From contig JAABRW010000433.1 of assembly GCA_011390695.1 (NCBI GenBank), forward strand, positions 1-9,300: a stretch of 9,300 nt of DNA, read 5' to 3'. This document shows positions 6,512 to 9,300 of the stretch, in pieces. The first letter of the stretch is position 1. Each line of letters opens with the position of its first letter. Under the pieces are notes generated by a model. That model was not told where the DNA came from and did no database searches. It worked only from the letters and a program-made list of their open reading frames with translations. This DNA comes from Desulfotignum sp. GTDB lineage: Bacteria; Desulfobacterota; Desulfobacteria; Desulfobacterales; Desulfobacteraceae. The translations under genes and the position numbers were made by a program.

Positions 6512-7378
6512 ATGGGAAATTTTCACCTGGAGTTCGGCAGATTTCACCTGGACCTGGGCAGCAGGGCCTGTGTCATGGGGGTGTTGAATGTGACCCCGGA
6601 TTCCTTTTCCGACGGGGGCAGGTTTGACACCTATGAGACTGCCGTGGCCCAGGGCCTCCGCCTGGCTGAACAGGGGGCCCATATCCTGGATATCGGCGGG
6701 GAATCCACCAGACCGTTTTCCAAGCCTGTATCGGAACAGGAGGAAATGGACCGGGTCATTCCGGTTATCCAGACCCTGGCCAAAAAAATTGCCATCCCCA
6801 TTTCCATTGATACGGTGAAATCCGGCGTGGCAAGAGCAGCCCTGGATGCCGGGGCTGCCATGATCAATGATATTTCCGCTTTTGAGCAGGATTCGGCCAT
6901 GGCTGATCTGGCAGCCGCTTACAAGGTGCCGGTGGTGCTCATGCACATGAAAGGCACCCCTGAAACCATGCAGGTGAACCCGGATTATGATGATCTTATG
7001 CAGGAAATTACCGACTATCTTGCTGCCAGGGCTGCATTTGCCCTCTCCAGAGGCATTCCCAGGCAGCATGTCATCCTGGATCCCGGCATTGGTTTCGGCA
7101 AAACCGTTCACCATAACCTGGTGCTGATCAACAGCCTGGAAAAACTGCAGGCCCTGGGATTTCCCATTTTAATGGGGCCTTCCAGAAAATCCTTTATTCA
7201 GAATATCCTGAACAAAAATTCGTCTGATAAAATCAAAAAAGATCCGGAAAAAATTGAAACAGGTACCCTGGCTGCAGTAGGGGCCTGCCTGTCTGCAGGG
7301 GCCCACATTGTCCGGGTGCATGATGTGGCACGCGCAGTTACGTTTACCCGGGTCTTTGATGCCATTAGGAATGCCTGA
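6512..7378 (+). CDS. folP: Dihydropteroate synthase
   Basis: FolP joins p-aminobenzoate to 6-hydroxymethyl-7,8-dihydropterin pyrophosphate to make 7,8-dihydropteroate in folate synthesis; it is the sulfonamide target. Seen in 288 residues: MGVLNVTPDSFSDGG (22-36, loop 1), DIGGESTRP (60-68, loop 2), SIDT (98-101), NDIS (119-122), MHMKGTP (144-150), LDPGIGFGKT (189-198), GPSRKSF with K226, and VRVHD (267-271). All key pterin- and pyrophosphate-binding residues are present, so it should be active. The ATG at 6512 has AGGGA 9 bases upstream. It follows ftsH by 5 bases and its end overlaps the next gene by 8. The first codons carry a 21-base tandem near-duplication giving FHLEFGR then FHLDLGS. The ftsH-folP order is common in deltaproteobacteria. 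Confidence 0.97.
   Translation: MGNFHLEFGRFHLDLGSRACVMGVLNVTPDSFSDGGRFDTYETAVAQGLRLAEQGAHILDIGGESTRPFSKPVSEQEEMDRVIPVIQTLAKKIAIPISIDTVKSGVARAALDAGAAMINDISAFEQDSAMADLAAAYKVPVVLMHMKGTPETMQVNPDYDDLMQEITDYLAARAAFALSRGIPRQHVILDPGIGFGKTVHHNLVLINSLEKLQALGFPILMGPSRKSFIQNILNKNSSDKIKKDPEKIETGTLAAVGACLSAGAHIVRVHDVARAVTFTRVFDAIRNA
6521..6562 (+). repeat. 21-base tandem near-duplication at the folP start
   Basis: Two adjacent 21-base units (6521-6541 and 6542-6562) agree at 17 of 21 positions and share TTTCACCTGGA exactly. They lie in frame and encode seven-residue repeats, FHLEFGR and FHLDLGS. FolP N-termini before the MGVLNVTP block vary in length, so the extra unit should be tolerated. Confidence 0.7.
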
Positions 7379-8303
7379 ACTGAAAAACCATATATTATGC
7401 TGTGCTGTTTTTCTGTTTCTTGTTTTTTCCGGGTGCACCACAGAACCGGTGGAAACAAACCTGCTGCTGCCGGTGGAATTTTCCAATGTACCCGAAGGCA
7501 TGGTCCTCACCCAGTTCCGCACCGATAAAATTGAAATCCGGATCAAAGGTGATCCTGAACTGATTAAAAAAATCAATGAAAAGCATATTCAGTATCCGGC
7601 TGATCTGTATACTGACCTGGATATTGATCCGGCAGGGGCTTCCGATTCCATTGTACCGGGGCACTATGTACTGCCGGTGGACAAAAAACGGATACCTGTG
7701 GATCCGCATATAACGATACTGGATATCTCCCCTTCCTACCTGAGTGTACATCTGGAAAAAATAACCACCCGCACCTTTAAAGTGAAAGTTCCCTATACAG
7801 GTACGCCTGGCCAGGGATATATTGTTCTGGAACCTTCTGCAGAACCGGCCTCTGTGATATTGTCCGGCCCCCGGTCCCTGATTGATGACGGCATCCAGGT
7901 GTTGAAAACCAAGCCTGTTGACCTGACCGGTGCCCAGGAGACCTTTAAAAAGGAAGTCCCCCTGGACCTGGAAAATCCCCATCTGTATTCCGCCTCTGCT
8001 CCCATTATCGTGGTCACTGTGCAGATTCAGGAAGAACAGGTGGAAAAAATTATTGAAAACATTCCCATTCAGATTCAAAACTGTCTTTTTACAGCCGGCA
8101 TTGCACCAGCCGCCATCACCATTGCGGTCAAAGGGCCTTTTGCAGCCATGGGAAACAAGAACCTGCTGGATCAGATATTTGCCTTTATCGACCTGGAAGG
8201 ATTATCACCCGGGGTTTATGCCCGGAATGCCCGAATAAACATACCTGTGGGCCTGATCATGACCCAGGCGGATCCCCGGGTTTTTACCGTTACAATTGAA
8301 TAA
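7371..8303 (+). CDS. YbbR/CdaR-domain lipoprotein
   Basis: A 310-residue protein of the YbbR family; in many bacteria the member of this family is CdaR, an extracytoplasmic regulator of the diadenylate cyclase CdaA. Seen: an N-terminal hydrophobic signal (about 8-20) ending in VFSGC with C22 as likely lipidated cysteine, then about three YbbR-like beta-rich repeats (about 29-131, 132-220, 224-310). Each repeat carries features such as VEFSNVPEG, VILSGPRSLID or IAVKGPFAAM, and ends in a VHL/VTV-type strand. The usual YbbR anchor is an uncleaved membrane helix, so a lipoprotein form is unusual. The start at 7371 overlaps the folP stop by 8 bases. AGGA touches this ATG directly, which is too close, so translation probably depends on coupling; an in-frame ATG at 7359 is an alternative. 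No cdaA lies between folP and this gene, and none is elsewhere in the window. The family call is fairly sure, the function is not. Confidence 0.85.
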   Translation: MPELKNHILCCAVFLFLVFSGCTTEPVETNLLLPVEFSNVPEGMVLTQFRTDKIEIRIKGDPELIKKINEKHIQYPADLYTDLDIDPAGASDSIVPGHYVLPVDKKRIPVDPHITILDISPSYLSVHLEKITTRTFKVKVPYTGTPGQGYIVLEPSAEPASVILSGPRSLIDDGIQVLKTKPVDLTGAQETFKKEVPLDLENPHLYSASAPIIVVTVQIQEEQVEKIIENIPIQIQNCLFTAGIAPAAITIAVKGPFAAMGNKNLLDQIFAFIDLEGLSPGVYARNARINIPVGLIMTQADPRVFTVTIE

Positions 8304-8307
8304 GGAG
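8302..8307 (+). promoter_or_regulatory. Ribosome binding site deciding the coaX start
   Basis: AAGGAG lies 6 bases before ATG 8314 and overlaps the upstream stop codon. It rules out the upstream in-frame TTG at 8296 and gives the family-typical opening MLLVIDVGNTNT. Confidence 0.8.
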
Positions 8308-8313
8308 TCCCCC

Positions 8314-9096
8314 ATGCTTCTGGTAATTGATGTGGGCAACACCAATACCGTTATCGGTGTGTATGACCAGGATATTCTGAAACACAGCTGGCGGATCCGC
8401 ACGGTCCGGGATAACACAGCAGATGAGTTCAATGTGCTGGCAAAGGCCCTGTTTTCCGACAAAGGCATTCCTTTGTCCGCCATAACCCAGGTGATTGTTT
8501 CATCGGTTGTCCCGTCTTCTGTGGGGATTCTCAACGGATTCAGCGAAAAATACCTGCAACTGACCCCGGAATGGATCCAGCCGGCATCAGTCAAAACTTT
8601 GATGCCCATCCTTTACAGCAATCCCAATGAAGTGGGGGCAGACCGCATCGTCAATGCGGTGGCTGCCTATGATAAATACAGAACCGGTTTGATTATCATT
8701 GATTTTGGTACAGCCACCACCTTTGATGTCATTTCTCCGGCAGGGGAATACCTGGGTGGCGCTATTGCTCCGGGGGTGATGATCTCTTCAGAAGCCCTTT
8801 TTCAAAAAGCATCCCGGCTCCCCAGAGTGGAAATATTCGCCCCGCCAAAAAAAGTGATCGGTACAGACACCATTGAAAGCATGCAGTCCGGGATTATCCA
8901 CGGCAATGCCGCCATGGTGGACGGCATGGTGGAACGGATGAAAAAAGAACTGGACCAGACACCAAAAATCATTGCCACCGGCGGTCTGGCCCCGCTCATT
9001 GCCGGCCTTTCCAGCACCATTGAAGCTGTGGACCAGTCCCTGACCCTGGACGGGCTGCGCATCATTGCCGGGGAACTCAGGAACCGGCGGGGATAA
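8314..9096 (+). CDS. coaX: Type III pantothenate kinase
   Basis: CoaX phosphorylates pantothenate to 4'-phosphopantothenate, the first step of coenzyme A synthesis. It belongs to the ASKHA (acetate and sugar kinase/Hsc70/actin) superfamily and typically needs a monovalent cation and resists CoA feedback. Seen in 260 residues: the phosphate loop DVGNTNT (6-12), NEVGADR (105-111) with D110 as likely catalytic base, DFGTATTFD (130-138) as second phosphate motif, GGAIAPGV (148-155), SRLPRVE (167-173), GTDT (183-186) and ATGGLA (221-226) near the adenine site. Size and motif order are those of a normal dimeric CoaX. The gene starts 10 bases after the lipoprotein gene and is the last of the plus-strand run. 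In deltaproteobacteria I recall glmM, not coaX, as the frequent neighbour of ybbR, so the join here may be lineage-specific. Confidence 0.97.
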   Translation: MLLVIDVGNTNTVIGVYDQDILKHSWRIRTVRDNTADEFNVLAKALFSDKGIPLSAITQVIVSSVVPSSVGILNGFSEKYLQLTPEWIQPASVKTLMPILYSNPNEVGADRIVNAVAAYDKYRTGLIIIDFGTATTFDVISPAGEYLGGAIAPGVMISSEALFQKASRLPRVEIFAPPKKVIGTDTIESMQSGIIHGNAAMVDGMVERMKKELDQTPKIIATGGLAPLIAGLSSTIEAVDQSLTLDGLRIIAGELRNRRG

Positions 9097-9134
9097 CCGT
9101 AAAAGAGATTTTGTCATAATGCCCTGTCCCATCC

Positions 9135-9193
9135 ATGACAGCCAGGTCATAGCTGCCTGGTCATCAATCTAGAAGGTCAGACTTTGTTTTTTT
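9135..9193 (+). terminator. Imperfect hairpin and distant T run after coaX (doubtful terminator)
   Basis: ATGAC-AGC-CAGG (9135-9146) can pair with CCTGGTCAT (9156-9164) if AGC bulges, with a 9-base loop. A run of seven T follows only at 9187-9193, 22 bases later. The gap is too long for a classic intrinsic terminator, so it may end the operon inefficiently or not at all. Confidence 0.25.
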
Positions 9194-9194
9194 C

Positions 9195-9222
9195 TTGACT
9201 TAAGTTGCCCCTCACTGATACA
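9195..9222 (+). promoter_or_regulatory. Promoter candidate for a gene beyond the right edge
   Basis: TTGACT (9195-9200) is a near-consensus -35 element, and GATACA (9217-9222) lies 16 bases after it as a weak -10. The -10 falls within the left arm of the inverted repeat at 9208-9254, as would suit an operator. No start codon of the presumed gene is visible in the window. Confidence 0.3.
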
Positions 9223-9254
9223 AGCACAACATATTGGGCTTGTATCAGTGGGGG
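9208..9254. repeat. Strong inverted repeat, 17 base pairs with one bulge
   Basis: CACTGATACAAGC (9213-9225) is exactly complementary to GCTTGTATCAGTG (9238-9250) around a 12-base loop. Four further C/G pairs (9208-9211 with 9251-9254) extend the stem across a bulged T at 9212. No T run follows on either strand, so it does not look like an intrinsic terminator. It could be an operator, an RNA leader structure or a small repeat element. Confidence 0.8.
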
Positions 9255-9300
9255 AATAATATTGCCTTACTACTCTGTTCCTGTCAAAAAAAAACAAGTT

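Noticed and set aside
4902..6512. Open frame of 536 codons on the minus strand opposite ftsH
   Set aside because: It lies wholly antisense to an unmistakable ftsH, has no family motifs and has a composition typical of mirrored codons, so its length reflects the codon bias of ftsH.
6302..7114. Open frame of 270 codons on the minus strand opposite ftsH/folP
   Set aside because: It straddles two well-supported genes on the other strand and shows no motif or ribosome binding site.
9119..9172. Possible 17-residue leader peptide after coaX
   Set aside because: It has an ATG but no Shine-Dalgarno sequence, no repeated regulatory codons and no attenuator directly behind it.
9208..9254. Inverted repeat as intrinsic terminator of coaX
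   Set aside because: No T run follows the stem on either strand.
1..9300. Defence islands, transposons, CRISPR arrays, toxin-antitoxin pairs, tRNA or rRNA genes
   Set aside because: Nothing of the kind was found; nearly all bases belong to conserved housekeeping genes, and the intergenic stretches are all under 230 bases.

Overview
The window is ordinary bacterial chromosome and almost all of it is coding. The gene content and order (futalosine-pathway mqnD, then tilS-ftsH-folP-ybbR-type gene-coaX) and the moderate GC content point to an anaerobic deltaproteobacterium (Desulfobacterota), plausibly a Desulfobacteraceae-type sulfate reducer. This placement is inferred from gene families and synteny as I remember them; no search was run.

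Layout: (1) Positions 3-1148, minus strand, hold the first 382 codons of uvrA (nucleotide excision repair); the gene runs off the left edge. (2) Positions 1149-1372 are a divergent intergenic region with a promoter-like sequence for each direction. (3) On the plus strand, 1373-4395 hold a radical SAM protein of unknown function, mqnD (menaquinone synthesis) overlapping it by 4 bases, and tilS (tRNA-Ile lysidine synthetase) 18 bases further on. (4) After a 101-base gap, 4497-9096 hold ftsH (membrane AAA+ metalloprotease, TTG start), folP (dihydropteroate synthase), a YbbR/CdaR-domain lipoprotein and coaX (type III pantothenate kinase), all tightly packed. (5) Positions 9097-9300 are non-coding, with an imperfect hairpin after coaX and a strong inverted repeat at 9208-9254 that probably belongs to control of a gene beyond the right edge.

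The plus-strand genes look like one or two housekeeping operons joining cofactor synthesis (menaquinone, folate, CoA), tRNA modification, membrane protein quality control and an envelope lipoprotein. I see no mobile element, CRISPR array, RNA gene, toxin-antitoxin pair or defence system, and no clear case for a new multi-gene system. The points most worth a second look are: the ybbR-type gene sits directly after folP with no diadenylate cyclase gene (cdaA/dacA) and codes for a lipoprotein; the radical SAM protein has a CX4CX2C cluster motif and is translationally coupled to mqnD; a near-perfect intrinsic terminator lies inside the uvrA start region, pointing antisense; and uvrA lacks one canonical zinc-ligand cysteine.
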